From Candidatus Nitrotoga sp. MKT (GTDB lineage Bacteria > Pseudomonadota > Gammaproteobacteria > Burkholderiales > Gallionellaceae), in contig QFXH01000003.1 of the NCBI GenBank assembly GCA_003402345.1, forward strand, positions 1 through 64,000: a DNA stretch of 64,000 nt. Reading direction: 5' to 3'. Shown piece after piece: positions 9,869-21,067 of the stretch. A program made the position numbers and the translations under genes. Every line of letters begins with the position of its first letter. Positions within the stretch are counted from its first letter, which is position 1. Below the pieces are notes generated by a model, which was not told the DNA's origin, did no database searches, and saw nothing but the letters and a program-made list of their open reading frames with translations.

Positions 9869-11178
9869 CACGCGGCATTCTCCATCAACTCGTTAAATTC
9901 CATCACTCTCTCTGTCACCTTTACAGCATCCGTCACCCAAACCACCACATTATCCTCCAGCACCAGATTTTCCGCGTCTTGCAAGCGTGTCGGATCATTA
10001 TAGTGCCACTGCACCACTTCTTCTGGGTTGTCATAACTTTGTGCATAATCCTGAACCAGCGCCTTAATCTGCTCAGGTTTAGCATGTAAATCATATTTAT
10101 CCACCAACTCTGTCAAGATCAAACTCAACTTGACACGCTTTTGCGCACGTTCAGTAAACAGTTCAAGTGGTAACGACTCTTCCCCTTTCGGCATTTCCAT
10201 TCCGCGCTTTTTCATATCGCGCATAGTTTGCTGCATCAAGCTCTGCGCTTCAGCATCCAATAGCGCCTTGGGTATCTCCAATTGAGTAACTTTCAGCAAG
10301 ATAGCCATTGCGCTATCTTTGTTACGCAACATTAAACGGCGCTTGATTTCGCGCTCTAGATTATCGCGGACTTCAGACCTTAGCTTATCCACATCGCCAT
10401 CTTCTATACCAAGTAACTTGGCAAATTTAGCGTCAATCTCTGGTAAATGCTGCTCTTCCACCTTGTGCAAAGTAATGGTAAAAACCGCTGATTTACCAGC
10501 AACTTTCTCTGCCTGATAGTCTGCCGGAAAAGTCATGTCGAAAGATTTCGTTTCTCCAGCCTTCATACCGATGATAGCATTTTCAAAATCCGGTAATAAG
10601 CGTCCCACACCCAGCAAAACGGCTAAATTCCTGGCCTCACCACCTTCAAATATTTTGCCTTCCAGCAAGCCACTAAAATCAATATGCACCCTGTCTGTAT
10701 TTTGCGCCGCGCGATCAACCACTTCAAATGTCGCGTGCTGCTTACGCAAAGTAGCAATAGTGGTGTCCACATCGGCATCACTCAAGGTATAAACCGCTTG
10801 CTCCATGCTTTCAGCGCTGATATCACCTAACACGACTTCAGGATAAACCTCAAAAGTCGCACTATATTCGACCCACACGGCATCCGGGTCTGCGGTCTTA
10901 ACCTCGAAGGTTGGATAGCCAACCACTTTCAACTGATTCTCCTGCACTTCTTTGGCAAAAGACTGCCGTAAAGCGTCTTGCAACACTTCTTGCTGTATTT
11001 TCGCACCGTGTTTCTGCTCCAAAATCTTGAACGGCACCTTGCCCGGCCTGAAACCAGGCACCTCAGCGGTACGTGCCAGAGTTTTCAGGCGCGCTTCCAT
11101 TTCACTGCCAACCAGTTGCAGGGGGATGGATGCATTAAGGCGGCGTTCCAACCCGCTCATGATTTCTATACTCGACAT
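9868..11178 (-). CDS. tig: Trigger factor, ribosome-associated chaperone and prolyl isomerase
   Basis: The 436-residue protein has all three trigger-factor domains. The ribosome-binding tail domain has the signature [18 protein letters not shown] around residues 40-58. The FKBP-type isomerase domain (about 150-245) contains [20 protein letters not shown] and [22 protein letters not shown] long helical C-terminal domain holds nascent chains. It binds at the ribosomal exit tunnel. It heads the tig-clpP-clpX unit, with a tRNA-Leu gene upstream on the same strand, and its stop overlaps the clpP start. Confidence 0.97.
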   Translation of the reverse strand: MSSIEIMSGLERRLNASIPLQLVGSEMEARLKTLARTAEVPGFRPGKVPFKILEQKHGAKIQQEVLQDALRQSFAKEVQENQLKVVGYPTFEVKTADPDAVWVEYSATFEVYPEVVLGDISAESMEQAVYTLSDADVDTTIATLRKQHATFEVVDRAAQNTDRVHIDFSGLLEGKIFEGGEARNLAVLLGVGRLLPDFENAIIGMKAGETKSFDMTFPADYQAEKVAGKSAVFTITLHKVEEQHLPEIDAKFAKLLGIEDGDVDKLRSEVRDNLEREIKRRLMLRNKDSAMAILLKVTQLEIPKALLDAEAQSLMQQTMRDMKKRGMEMPKGEESLPLELFTERAQKRVKLSLILTELVDKYDLHAKPEQIKALVQDYAQSYDNPEEVVQWHYNDPTRLQDAENLVLEDNVVVWVTDAVKVTERVMEFNELMENAA

Positions 11179-11215
11179 GCTAACTTTCCTTAGGTTAATA
11201 AGTGAATTCTTCAGT

Positions 11216-11304
<89 letters not shown>

Positions 11305-11522
11305 TCCAACAACAGAACAATTGTAACATATGATAAGTAAGTAGGCGGTAAGCGTAAGGCCTATTTTAAGATGATGCGCCCATATGATGGGTCATACAGC
11401 ATCTTAATAAAATACTTCAATCAAGCTGTGCGAGCATTGAAATAGCGGAAGTAGCCACTCCGCCTAGACAACTAACCGTGTTATCGTCCTAGCTGAAATT
11501 TAATCAGCGCAAAACATTTGGG

Positions 11523-12944
11523 TCATATATGAATCGTGCGTTTATCAACTGCCAGAGCCGCTTCATGCATCACTTCAGACAATGACGGATGTGCATGAAT
11601 GGTACGCGCCAAATCTTCACTACTGGCCGAAAATACCATCGCCAGTACTGCCTGCTGAATGAGCTCAGATGCCATCGGACCTATGATATGCACGCCGAGT
11701 ATACGATCTGTATTGGCATCGGCGATAATTTTAATAAATCCCATCGTGTCACCCAAGGCGCGGGCACGTCCATTAGCAAGAAAGGGGAACTGACCAGCCT
11801 TGTAAGCGACGCCCGCTGCCTTAAGCTGCTGTTCAGTCTTACCCACCCAAGCGATTTCCGGGGCGGTATACATTACATTTGGCACTAAATTCAAGTCGCA
11901 ACACCCCATCTGCCCGGCAATCAATTCCGCCACCATCACGCCCTCCTCCGACGCCTTGTGCGCCAGCATCGGGCCCCGCACCACATCACCCACCGCATAC
12001 ACATGCGGCAGGCTGGTACGGCAATGTTCATCCACTTCAATGCGCCCTGCGGGGTCCAGCTTGAGCTCGACCGCTTCTGCGCTCAGACCTTGCGTATTTG
12101 GCACACGCCCTACTGCAACGATCAACTTGTCCGCGACCAATTCCTGCGCGGCCCCCTGTATATCGCGCCAATTAATTTTTACAGCCTCAGCAGACTGAGT
12201 GACACCATCAATCTGTGCGCCCAAGTGGATAGCCAGCTTCTGCTTGGTAAAAGCGCGCAACACTTCTTTTGCCACTTGCTCATCAACGGCAGGAAGAAAT
12301 ACGGGCGAGGCTTCCAGTAGCGTCACCTCAGCCCCCAACCTGCGCCACACACTGCCAAGTTCCAGTCCAATAACCCCCGCACCGATGATAGCGAGGCGCT
12401 TAGGCGTCTCGCTAAAACTCAAAGCCCCTACATTGTCCACAATCTGCACCCCATCCAACGGGGCTTGCTGCAAAATACGCGACGTTGAGCCAGTGGCAAC
12501 GATAATGTGCTTCGCCCTCACTTCCTCTCCATCCGTAATACCGACACGCCAAACATCGCCATCCCGGCCGAGAATTTCTGCCCTGCCGTGCAGCGAAGCT
12601 ACTTTGTTTTTTTTGAATAACTGACTAATACCTAGTGTGAAATCGGACACGATCTTATTCTTACGCGCCACCATCTTCTGCACGTCCACGCTCGCATTGT
12701 CGGCACATATGCCGTGCGCCGCGAAATCATGCGTCAGATGCTCGAAGTTTTCCGAAGACTCCAGTAAAGCTTTGGATGGAATACAGCCCACATTAAGACA
12801 AGTTCCACCTAAACTGGGCTTGCCTTGTGTGCCTTTCCAATCGTCGATGCAGACTGTAGTCAGCCCTAATTGAGCGCAACGTATCGCCGCCACATAACCC
12901 CCGGGGCCAGCACCAATAACTACAACATCATATGATTTCGACAT
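11523..12944 (-). CDS. lpdA: Dihydrolipoyl dehydrogenase (E3)
   Basis: The 473-residue flavoprotein has an N-terminal FAD-binding [17 protein letters not shown] and the redox-active disulfide in [16 protein letters not shown]. The NAD-binding [22 protein letters not shown] comes next, and the C-terminal interface has the catalytic His-Glu pair in [15 protein letters not shown]. It reoxidises the dihydrolipoyl groups of the 2-oxoglutarate dehydrogenase complex, passing electrons to NAD. It is the last gene of the TCA block, 77 nt after odhB, so it probably serves this E1-E2 pair first, though such E3 proteins are often shared with other complexes. Confidence 0.96.
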   Translation of the reverse strand: MSKSYDVVVIGAGPGGYVAAIRCAQLGLTTVCIDDWKGTQGKPSLGGTCLNVGCIPSKALLESSENFEHLTHDFAAHGICADNASVDVQKMVARKNKIVSDFTLGISQLFKKNKVASLHGRAEILGRDGDVWRVGITDGEEVRAKHIIVATGSTSRILQQAPLDGVQIVDNVGALSFSETPKRLAIIGAGVIGLELGSVWRRLGAEVTLLEASPVFLPAVDEQVAKEVLRAFTKQKLAIHLGAQIDGVTQSAEAVKINWRDIQGAAQELVADKLIVAVGRVPNTQGLSAEAVELKLDPAGRIEVDEHCRTSLPHVYAVGDVVRGPMLAHKASEEGVMVAELIAGQMGCCDLNLVPNVMYTAPEIAWVGKTEQQLKAAGVAYKAGQFPFLANGRARALGDTMGFIKIIADANTDRILGVHIIGPMASELIQQAVLAMVFSASSEDLARTIHAHPSLSEVMHEAALAVDKRTIHI

Positions 12945-13021
12945 AATGAAATCCTTTTATTCAGCTTTAAACCCGTAAGAAACTTTTCATTTGATTCCGA
13001 CCAGGATCGGCAAAAGCGCAA

Positions 13022-14182
13022 TTACAAATCCAGTAACACTTGTCCAGGATATTCCAACGCCTCTTTAATAGTAGCGAGAAATAATACGGCATCACGCCCA
13101 TCAACGATGCGGTGATCATAAGATAACGCGAGGTAATTCATCGGACGAATGACAACTTGACCATTTTCGGCCACTGGCCTATCTTTGGTGGCGTGAATAC
13201 CGAGGATGGCGCTCTGCGGCGGATTAATAATGGGGGTAGAGAGCATGGATCCGAACACGCCGCCGTTGGAAATGGAGAAGGTACCGCCAGTCAATTCTTC
13301 CAGCGTAATTTTGCCGTCCTTGGCACGCGCACCGAAGTCAATGATTTGTCTTTCGATGTCGGCTAGCGAAAGTTTGTCAGCATCGCGGATGATAGGCACC
13401 ACCAAGCCGCGCTCACTGCCGATTGCCACGCCGATGTCGTAATAGCCATGGTAGATGATATCCGTGCCATCCACCGATGCGTTCACCACAGGAAATTTAT
13501 GCAACGCAAGCAGCGTGGCCTTGATGAAAAATGACATGAAACCGAGCTTTACGCCATGCTTCTTTTCAAAAGCATCCTTATAGTGATTGCGTAACTCAAT
13601 CACTGGCAGCATATTCACTTCATTAAAGGTAGTGAGAATTGCGGCATTCTGTTGCGATTGCAGCAAGCGTTCGGCGATGCGCTGACGGATGCGAGTCATC
13701 GACACGCGCTGTTCCACACGCCCGCCCGCTGTGGGTTGCGGAACCGCGGTGACTGGCACAGCCGCTTTTGCCTGCACCGCAACCAGTACATCTTCCTTGA
13801 TGACGCGTCCGCCACGTCCGCTACCGCTAATCGTAGCAGTGTCAATTTTATTTTCTGCCGCGATCTTCTGCGCCGCAGGCATCACGGCTGCTTGCTCCTT
13901 GGCCATCACATCTGGTTGCGCGGTTCTGCTCACTTCAGGTTTGGCATCGGTATCCAGTAGGGCAATCACCTCATTGCTGGTCACCTTGTCACCATTCTGC
14001 TTGAGCATTTTGATCAACACTCCAGATTTGATTGCGGGCAACTCTAAAACTACCTTGTCGGTCTCAATGTCGATCAGATTCTCACCTTCAGCCACAGCTT
14101 CACCCGGCTGCTTGTGCCAAGATACCAAAGTGGCTTCAGAAACCGATTCAGAAAGCTGCGGCACTTTCACTTCAATTTGCAT
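13022..14182 (-). CDS. sucB: Dihydrolipoyl succinyltransferase (E2 of 2-oxoglutarate dehydrogenase)
   Basis: The 386-residue protein has a single N-terminal lipoyl domain with the lipoylated lysine in [12 protein letters not shown] peripheral subunit-binding domain follows at about 108-145 ([16 protein letters not shown]). The C-terminal catalytic core has the active-site histidine in [13 protein letters not shown]. It moves succinyl groups from E1 to CoA and forms the core of the complex. It overlaps the end of sucA by 11 nt, which implies coupled translation. The residue pattern ([13 protein letters not shown] at the start) fits succinyl- rather than acetyltransferases. Confidence 0.96.
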   Translation of the reverse strand: MQIEVKVPQLSESVSEATLVSWHKQPGEAVAEGENLIDIETDKVVLELPAIKSGVLIKMLKQNGDKVTSNEVIALLDTDAKPEVSRTAQPDVMAKEQAAVMPAAQKIAAENKIDTATISGSGRGGRVIKEDVLVAVQAKAAVPVTAVPQPTAGGRVEQRVSMTRIRQRIAERLLQSQQNAAILTTFNEVNMLPVIELRNHYKDAFEKKHGVKLGFMSFFIKATLLALHKFPVVNASVDGTDIIYHGYYDIGVAIGSERGLVVPIIRDADKLSLADIERQIIDFGARAKDGKITLEELTGGTFSISNGGVFGSMLSTPIINPPQSAILGIHATKDRPVAENGQVVIRPMNYLALSYDHRIVDGRDAVLFLATIKEALEYPGQVLLDL

Positions 14183-17060
14183 GGTGTCTTGCTCCTGATT
14201 TAATGTCGAGATCGCAGCGGAATGCAGCGTCTATCACCGCCTTCTGTTGTTCATTATGTACTGCCAAATATCCTGCTGCGGGCGATGCCGAGGAAGATCG
14301 CAACGCATAAGCAAGTCTCATCCCATCACGCAGATGGCGCAGCAAATAATGCTGAATGCGATGCCACGCGCCCTGATTGCCCGGCTCTTCTTGGCACCAC
14401 AGCAATTCCGTCGCATTTGGATAATTGGCAATCTGTGCCTCGAAAGCATCATGCGGAAAAGGATAAAGTTGCTCCAGCCGGATAATCGTCACCTCTTCCG
14501 GAGACAAGGACTTCGGCAAGGTATTTTGAATGCCGCGTTCGCGTCGCGCGGCCTTAAGCTCATAATAAATTTTTCCGCTACACACAATGATACGCCGCAC
14601 CTTAGCAACTTCAAGCGCATCCACCTCTCCAATCACTGGCTGAAATGAACCTTGAGCCAATTCATTCAGCGGCGAAGATGCATCCTTGCTGCGCAACATG
14701 CTTTTAGGCGTAAATACAATAAGTGGCTTGCGTATCGGGCGCAACATCTGGCGGCGCAGCAAATGGAACATCTGAGCTGGCGTGGAAGGGATACACACTT
14801 GAATATTGTAATCTGCACATAGCTGTAGATAGCGCTCAATCCGCCCAGACGAATGTTCCGGCCCCTGTCCTTCGTAGCCATGGGGCAACAACATCACCAG
14901 CCCGCACATGCGTCCCCACTTGGCCTCCCCCGACGAGATGAATTGATCAATTACCACCTGCGCACCATTAGCGAAATCGCCGAACTGCCCCTCCCATATA
15001 ACCAGCGAATTAGGTTCAGCGCTAGCATAGCCATACTCAAATGCCAGCACCGCCTCTTCCGAAAGAATGGAATCAATCACAATGAAATCGGCCTGATTCG
15101 GCGCAATATTTTGCAAGGGAATGTGATAACCCTTATCCCACTGCACGCGGTTTTGGTCGTGCAGTACGGCATGACGATGGAAAAAAGTGCCGCGCGCGCT
15201 GTCTTCCCCAGACAAACGGACCGGAATACCTTCAGCTACCAAGCTGGCATAGGCCAGGTTTTCTGCCATGCCCCAATCCAAAGCCAGTTCGCCCTTACCC
15301 ATGGCGCGACGGTCGGTGATAATTTTTTCCACGCGCGAATGGAGCTTGAAATCCGTCGGCACTTCCGTCAGCCGCTGAGCCAATTTCTGCAACTGTTCGT
15401 GCGGAATGGCAGTATTCGCCGCTACGTCCCAGGACACACCACTCCTGAATTTAGACCAATTTACTGCGTATTCCTTATTAAAATCATTCAGCACTGGTTG
15501 AATCGGATTGATGCCCTCATCCATCGCGCGGCGATAGGCCGCAATCATCGTCTCCGGCTCCCCTTCCGCCACCACATTTTGTTCTAACAGGCGTTTGGCA
15601 TACAACGCACGTGTGCCCGGATGCTGGTTAATATAACGGTACATGAACGGCTGCGTAACCAGCGGCTCATCCTGCTCGTTATGACCCAGCTTGCGAAAAC
15701 ACACCATATCAATTACGACGTCCCTTTTGAAGGTCATGCGGTAATCCAGTGCAATTTCGGCAATTAACAATACCGCTTCAGGATCATCCCCATTCACATG
15801 AAAAATCGGGGCTTCTATCATCTTCGCCACATCGGTACAGTGCAAAGAAGATCGGGCGTCACGTTTATCCGAAGTAGTAAAACCGATCTGATTGTTAATA
15901 ATGATATGCACTGTGCCGCCCGTGTGATAACCACGCGTTTGGGACAGGCTGAACGTTTCCATGATCACGCCTTGTCCGGCGAAAGCCGCATCGCCATGCA
16001 GCAATACCGGCAGTACCTCGCACCCGTCCTTGTCGCCACGACGATGCTGGCGCGCACGCACCGATCCTTCTACCACCGGATTAACGATTTCAAGGTGTGA
16101 CGGATTAAACGCTAAAGCCAAGTGCATCGCACCGCCCGGCGTAGGAATATCCGAGGAAAAACCTTGGTGATATTTCACATCGCCAGAAGTCAGCTGTTCA
16201 CTGTGCTTACCTTCAAATTCAGCGAATAAATCACGTGGCAGCTTGCCTAGCGTGTTCACTACCACATTCAAGCGCCCACGATGCGCCATGCCGATAACTG
16301 TCTCGCGCACTCCCTGCGTGCCTGCACGTTGCAATAAATGTTCGAGCATCGGAATAAGTGACTCACCGCCCTCCAGCGAAAAACGCTTCTGGCCGACATA
16401 TTTGGTATGCAGATAGCGCTCCAACGTTTCGGCAGCAGTCAGCCGCTCCAGGATACGGTGCTGCATGTCAGCGCTGTAATTTGGCTGGCTGCGCACGCTC
16501 TCCAGACGATTTTGGATCCAGCGCTTCTGCACAACATCGTTGATATACATATACTCTGCGCCTATGCTGCCGCAATAGGTCTGGCGCACCAGCCGCAGAA
16601 TTTCCCGCAGCATCATGCGTGGCGAACCCACTAGAGAGCCTGTCTCGAATGTGATATCCATGTCCGCCTCAGTGAGACCGTGAAAGGCTGGATCCAATTC
16701 AGGCACTTCAAGCTTGAGATGTCGATTAAGCGGATCGAGGCTGGCGCGGCGCACCCCAAGGAAACGATGGGCATTGATAAGTTGCAGTACTGCCACCTGC
16801 TTACGGGCCATATCAGCATCTTGGATTGCGCCTTGCACACCTGTTAATGGCAAGGCAGCAAAAGCGCGCACCACCGGGCTATGGGGGAAATCTTGCAGCA
16901 CCGCGCTCGGCATGTTTTGCAAGGCATCGAAATAAGCACGCCACTCATCCGAAACCAAATCGGGGGCGCTCAAATACGTCTCATACAGACCTTCAATGTA
17001 TGGTGCATTGACACCAAACAGCATAGAGTTGCTTAGCATGGTTTGCATTACCGACGTCAT
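14172..17060 (-). CDS. sucA: 2-oxoglutarate dehydrogenase E1 component
   Basis: The 962-residue thiamine-diphosphate enzyme is close to the E. coli length of 933. The N-terminal region contains [25 protein letters not shown]. The core has [17 protein letters not shown] and a ThDP/Mg-binding [18 protein letters not shown] ... [11 protein letters not shown] stretch. The transketolase-like domain has [17 protein letters not shown] and [15 protein letters not shown]. It decarboxylates 2-oxoglutarate and passes the succinyl group to E2. It is cotranscribed with sucB and lpdA. The 169-nt gap after gltA, the largest in the lower half of the block apart from short junctions, could hold an internal promoter. 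Confidence 0.97.
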   Translation of the reverse strand: MTSVMQTMLSNSMLFGVNAPYIEGLYETYLSAPDLVSDEWRAYFDALQNMPSAVLQDFPHSPVVRAFAALPLTGVQGAIQDADMARKQVAVLQLINAHRFLGVRRASLDPLNRHLKLEVPELDPAFHGLTEADMDITFETGSLVGSPRMMLREILRLVRQTYCGSIGAEYMYINDVVQKRWIQNRLESVRSQPNYSADMQHRILERLTAAETLERYLHTKYVGQKRFSLEGGESLIPMLEHLLQRAGTQGVRETVIGMAHRGRLNVVVNTLGKLPRDLFAEFEGKHSEQLTSGDVKYHQGFSSDIPTPGGAMHLALAFNPSHLEIVNPVVEGSVRARQHRRGDKDGCEVLPVLLHGDAAFAGQGVIMETFSLSQTRGYHTGGTVHIIINNQIGFTTSDKRDARSSLHCTDVAKMIEAPIFHVNGDDPEAVLLIAEIALDYRMTFKRDVVIDMVCFRKLGHNEQDEPLVTQPFMYRYINQHPGTRALYAKRLLEQNVVAEGEPETMIAAYRRAMDEGINPIQPVLNDFNKEYAVNWSKFRSGVSWDVAANTAIPHEQLQKLAQRLTEVPTDFKLHSRVEKIITDRRAMGKGELALDWGMAENLAYASLVAEGIPVRLSGEDSARGTFFHRHAVLHDQNRVQWDKGYHIPLQNIAPNQADFIVIDSILSEEAVLAFEYGYASAEPNSLVIWEGQFGDFANGAQVVIDQFISSGEAKWGRMCGLVMLLPHGYEGQGPEHSSGRIERYLQLCADYNIQVCIPSTPAQMFHLLRRQMLRPIRKPLIVFTPKSMLRSKDASSPLNELAQGSFQPVIGEVDALEVAKVRRIIVCSGKIYYELKAARRERGIQNTLPKSLSPEEVTIIRLEQLYPFPHDAFEAQIANYPNATELLWCQEEPGNQGAWHRIQHYLLRHLRDGMRLAYALRSSSASPAAGYLAVHNEQQKAVIDAAFRCDLDIKSGARHHAN

Positions 17061-17229
17061 ATATCATTACCCATCTGTTTATGTCGCGATGTCTTTGCGT
17101 TTCATTACTTCATCAAACTTCCGCATCTGAGCATCGAATGAATTTAATAATTCAATGTGGTACGACATCAGAACGCATAAACACCCTCCAGCCTTTATTT
17201 TTCCATGTGTGAACTTTTGCGATCCGACT

Positions 17230-18516
17230 TTAGCGCTGGGCAAGCGGTATAAAATCCCGCTGCGTCGCACCCTGATATAACTGACGTGGACGACCGATCT
17301 TACGCTCGCTGTCAGCAATCATTTCATTCCACTGCGACACCCAACCTATGGTGCGTGCCACAGCAAAGATTACTGTGAACATATTGCTCGGGATACCCAA
17401 CGCACGCAGCACGATTCCGGAATAAAAGTCCACGTTGGGATACAGCTTGCGCTCTATGAAGTATTCATCCCTCAACGCAATCTGCTCTAGTTCTAGCGCC
17501 ATTAAAAATAGAGGGTCATTCTCCAGCTTCAGCTCTTCAAGCACCTCATAACACGTAGCGCGCATCACTTTTGCGCGCGGATCCATGTTTTTGTATACCC
17601 GGTGGCCAAAGCCCATCAGACGGTATTTTTTGTCCTTCACGCCCTGTATAAAATCCGCCACGCGTGACACATCACCTATCTCTTCCAGCATCTTCAGCAC
17701 TGCCTCATTCGCACCGCCATGCGCTGGCCCCCACAGTGCCGCAATGCCAGAGGACACGCACGCAAACGGATTCGCCCCACTGGAACCGGCCAGCCGAACA
17801 GTCGAAGTCGAAGCGTTCTGTTCGTGATCAGCGTGCAGTATAAAAATACGCTCCAGTGCCCGCACCAGTTTCTGGTTCGGCACATAGTCTTCCGCCGGAG
17901 TAGCGAACATCATGTACATGAAATTTTCCACGTAACTGAATTCATTCTTCGGGAACATAAATGGAAAACCGGTGTAGTACTTGTAGGTCATTGCGGCAAT
18001 GGTAGGTACCTTGGCCAGCAGGCGTAACGCCGAAATTTCGCGGTGTTCCTGGTTATTGATATCAAGCGAATCATGATAAAAAGCCGATAGCGCGCCCACC
18101 ACCCCAACCATTACCGCCATCGGATGAGCGTCGCGGCGGAAGCCGTTAAAAAAACGGGCAAGTTGATCATGCACCATGGTGTGCTGCATAACCTTTCCCT
18201 TGAACTCCCTTTTTTGTACTGCATTCGGTAACTCCCCGTGCAGCAGCAAGTAGCACACTTCGAGAAAATTCGACTTCTCCGCCAGTTGTTCGATGGGATA
18301 ACCGCGGTAATACAATAATCCGGCATCACCATCAATAAAAGTGATACTGGAAGAGCAACTGGCGGTAGAGACGAAAGCCGGATCGTAAGTAAACATGCCG
18401 AGCTTACCCAATTCGCGAATGTCAATCACATCAGGACCCAGAGTTCCAGACAATATGGGCAACTCGATACTACGGCCATCATCCAGCATCAGTGTTGCAA
18501 CGCGTTTTTCTTTCAT
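17230..18516 (-). CDS. gltA: Citrate synthase, type II
   Basis: The 428-residue enzyme has the type II hexameric pattern: an N-terminal strand domain, then [33 protein letters not shown], the histidine region [19 protein letters not shown], the second histidine in [16 protein letters not shown], and the catalytic aspartate in [16 protein letters not shown]. It condenses oxaloacetate and acetyl-CoA. It lies 52 nt after sdhE. Proteobacterial type II citrate synthases are usually NADH-sensitive; that is family knowledge and not visible here. Confidence 0.97.
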   Translation of the reverse strand: MKEKRVATLMLDDGRSIELPILSGTLGPDVIDIRELGKLGMFTYDPAFVSTASCSSSITFIDGDAGLLYYRGYPIEQLAEKSNFLEVCYLLLHGELPNAVQKREFKGKVMQHTMVHDQLARFFNGFRRDAHPMAVMVGVVGALSAFYHDSLDINNQEHREISALRLLAKVPTIAAMTYKYYTGFPFMFPKNEFSYVENFMYMMFATPAEDYVPNQKLVRALERIFILHADHEQNASTSTVRLAGSSGANPFACVSSGIAALWGPAHGGANEAVLKMLEEIGDVSRVADFIQGVKDKKYRLMGFGHRVYKNMDPRAKVMRATCYEVLEELKLENDPLFLMALELEQIALRDEYFIERKLYPNVDFYSGIVLRALGIPSNMFTVIFAVARTIGWVSQWNEMIADSERKIGRPRQLYQGATQRDFIPLAQR

Positions 18517-18568
18517 TATGCCTCCTGTTTTTACATCTTTCTGTCACAGCAGATCACGCTGTTAAAGC

Positions 18569-18805
18569 TCAAACTGCCTGAAGCAATTCAAGCACCGCAC
18601 GCTGTTCATTTTGTAGTGACGAAGACTGTGTGCCAGCAATCATATCCCAGAGTATCGGGTCGGGCATGTCCAGCAACCTATCAAATGCAGCCTGCTGGGC
18701 CTTATTCAAACTTGCATAATGCTGCCCGATAAATCGGCCCAGCACGATGTCAAGTTCCAACAGGCCGCGTCGACAGCGCCAGCGCACGCGTTCCAGTTCT
18801 TTCAT
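18569..18805 (-). CDS. sdhE: SdhE, FAD assembly factor for succinate dehydrogenase
   Basis: The 78-residue protein carries the family RGxxE motif as RRGLLELD near residues 12-19, within the usual start RVRWRCRRG, and the usual acidic middle LLDMPDPILWDMI. It helps attach FAD covalently to SdhA. Its start overlaps the sdhB stop by 4 nt, so it is translationally coupled. It is immediately upstream of gltA. Confidence 0.92.
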   Translation of the reverse strand: MKELERVRWRCRRGLLELDIVLGRFIGQHYASLNKAQQAAFDRLLDMPDPILWDMIAGTQSSSLQNEQRAVLELLQAV

Positions 18806-19497
18806 ACTGCACGCTTCACCATTAACGCTTTAATTTTTCCTATGGCTGCCGTAGGATTCAAACCTTTGGGGCATACATCCACACAATTCATAATAGTGTG
18901 GCACCGAAACAGCCGATACGGGTCTTCCAGATTATCTAGCCGCTCACTCGTTGCCTGATCACGACTGTCAACGATAAAACGATAGGCTTGCAGTAAACCA
19001 GCGGGACCTACAAATTTATCGGGATTCCACCAAAATGATGGGCAAGCAGTTGTGCAACAAGCACACAAGATGCATTCATACAAACCGTCCAGCTCAGCGC
19101 GCTGCGCTGGCGACTGTAAGCGCTCGGTTTCCGGAGGCGGATCGCTATTCACCAAATAAGGCTTAATCGAATGGTACTGCTTGAAAAACTGTGTCATGTC
19201 CACGATTAGGTCACGTATCACAGGCAAACCAGGTAACGGACGCAATTCAATTGGTTCCGTCAAACTGGATAACTGCGTAATGCAAGCCAAGCCATTGCGC
19301 CCATTAATATTCATGGCATCCGAGCCACACACACCCTCTCGACAAGATTTACGCAAGCTCAGGCTGTCGTCCTGCTCCCTGATAAGAAGCAGCGCATCCA
19401 GCAACATCATATCGCCCGCTTCTATGTCCAGCTCATAATCGTGCATGTATGGCTGCTCGTCAGTTTCAGGGTTATACCGGTAAATTTTGAATTGCAT
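18802..19497 (-). CDS. sdhB: Succinate dehydrogenase iron-sulfur subunit
   Basis: The 231-residue protein has an N-terminal ferredoxin-like [2Fe-2S] region (CREGVCGSDAM, GLAC) and C-terminal [4Fe-4S]/[3Fe-4S] ligands in CILCACCTTACPSFWW and CHTIMNCVDVCPKGLNP. It carries electrons from SdhA to the quinone site formed with SdhC/D. AGAGGAATGAAACT precedes the ATG as a good ribosome-binding site. Unusually, it does not follow sdhA directly: a DUF262 gene and a 157-nt gap intervene. Confidence 0.97.
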   Translation of the reverse strand: MQFKIYRYNPETDEQPYMHDYELDIEAGDMMLLDALLLIREQDDSLSLRKSCREGVCGSDAMNINGRNGLACITQLSSLTEPIELRPLPGLPVIRDLIVDMTQFFKQYHSIKPYLVNSDPPPETERLQSPAQRAELDGLYECILCACCTTACPSFWWNPDKFVGPAGLLQAYRFIVDSRDQATSERLDNLEDPYRLFRCHTIMNCVDVCPKGLNPTAAIGKIKALMVKRAV

Positions 19498-19654
19498 AGT
19501 TTCATTCCTCTGCTAATCGCGTCGAGCTACTTACCTCCGCCATCCCCGCATCTTATCCAATCACACTTCAAAATAATTACGAGTCGCAGCCTTTCTATCA
19601 ACACTCCAATAAGATACCCCCTACCACTAGTTTGATTTAATGACAGAGCATACT

Positions 19655-21052
19655 TTACGTTAAAGCCAGCACTTTCAAAATCGTAATCATTTCCTGATAC
19701 CTATTTTTCCAACCTACACAGCGGGAAGTAGTAGCGCTAATTTTTTTATCAGAAAATGCGCTACGAAACTCATCATCACTAGGATAAACAAATTGCATGG
19801 CCTCCAATACAGCTGTCGCAGTGCTAATATCACCGCGTGAAATTTTTTGTGCTACCAAATAATAGATACTCTCTTGTTTGTTCGTCGGCTGACTGCCAAT
19901 TACAATGTAGCGAAACGCAATCGCTATACAATTGCGTAGCACACGCTCAAAGTCACTGGCAGACAGCATTCGATAAGCTGCCAAAAGCAATGGAAAAGGC
20001 TGGCGCACTCTAAGCATATGCAAGTCCTGAATAGACTCCTTCAGATCCACAGGCCATTGTGATGACTCCACCTGGGTAAGCGCCAGATAGGTTTTTATAT
20101 CCTCTTCCATACCCTGTAACAGCTTGAAAACCTCTTCACGGCTCGTTACTTTGGAGCGTATGGTTTTAAAAAGTTCAGACTGCCTGACAAAAGTATGGCG
20201 GCTAATCCAGTGCACTAGCAAAAAATCGGGGAAACTCTCGCTACCCAAGCAAATAACCATTGCTTCCCAGCGGTCTTCCAGAGTTTTCATTTCATGCACA
20301 TAATCTTTATCGTCATACAGTACAGACAAAAGATGGTTTTTCAGCAAATCCACTGAGGATAGCCGTATGCTGCGCGCATTGAGCGTTTCAAATACTTTAT
20401 AGGCATTGAACTCATCAGCCACACTAACAACAGTAAAAAATAGCCTATCACTGATTGATTCCACAAGGCTTGCCAACGTTACTCCCTCATCCCCGCCAGC
20501 AATTTTTGTATATTCGCTCATTTTGATTGCAAACCATTCGAGTGCTTCGCACAGTCTGCGCTCAGATTCCTTACAGCCACTCTGAAATAAATAATCCAGT
20601 GGAATCAAATAATTTTGAAAATAAACATCGGTATTACGATTAAGCGTGAGCTTGGTTCGCGGCACCAACGTTACAGGATCAAGATAAGTAATGTAGGTTT
20701 GACGAATTTGATCCATCCGTTGCTGATTATTTTCTGGATTGTTTTTCTCTGCAATCAATTGCGTTAAATTCTTGAGCGCCGCTAAAATAATCAGCATGAG
20801 GGTCGTCAAACGCTGCTGTCCCTCAATCACGTCAAATGTTCTGTTATCTTTCGATTGCAATACGAGGTAGCCCATATAGTGCGCTGGTTCGCCGTCAGCC
20901 TGAATAACCCCCATAATATCTGCCCACAAATCTCCCCATTCATTTTCCGTCCAGTTATAGTCCGGCTGAAAATGAGGTATGCGATAACTCAAACCGCTAC
21001 TAATCAACTTGCGATAAGTATTATTTTCCGTTTTAAAACCAGCTACAGACAT
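19655..21052 (-). CDS. DUF262-domain protein, apparently lacking its C-terminal nuclease domain
   Basis: The 465-residue protein has the DUF262 (GmrS/ParB-like NTPase) signature: IPHFQPDYNWTENEW at about 25-39 and DVIEGQQRLTTLML at 74-87, with a glutamate where DGQQR is more common. A helical region follows, ending around FRSAFSDKKISATTSR. In the GmrSD type IV restriction family this is normally followed by DUF1524 with an HNH nuclease motif and an EHILP-type start. Here the reading frame ends about 20 residues later in unrelated sequence, and no such domain is visible downstream. Known relatives restrict modified foreign DNA. This copy may be inactive, a stand-alone regulator, or use a partner elsewhere. 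It sits 15 nt after sdhA, so it should be transcribed with the sdh genes. Confidence 0.78.
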   Translation of the reverse strand: MSVAGFKTENNTYRKLISSGLSYRIPHFQPDYNWTENEWGDLWADIMGVIQADGEPAHYMGYLVLQSKDNRTFDVIEGQQRLTTLMLIILAALKNLTQLIAEKNNPENNQQRMDQIRQTYITYLDPVTLVPRTKLTLNRNTDVYFQNYLIPLDYLFQSGCKESERRLCEALEWFAIKMSEYTKIAGGDEGVTLASLVESISDRLFFTVVSVADEFNAYKVFETLNARSIRLSSVDLLKNHLLSVLYDDKDYVHEMKTLEDRWEAMVICLGSESFPDFLLVHWISRHTFVRQSELFKTIRSKVTSREEVFKLLQGMEEDIKTYLALTQVESSQWPVDLKESIQDLHMLRVRQPFPLLLAAYRMLSASDFERVLRNCIAIAFRYIVIGSQPTNKQESIYYLVAQKISRGDISTATAVLEAMQFVYPSDDEFRSAFSDKKISATTSRCVGWKNRYQEMITILKVLALT

Positions 21053-21067
21053 GTTTCAATCTCCTGA

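Noticed and set aside
17079-17318. 79-codon minus-strand ORF between gltA and sucA
   Set aside because: It overlaps the gltA 3' end in another frame and shows no family motif.
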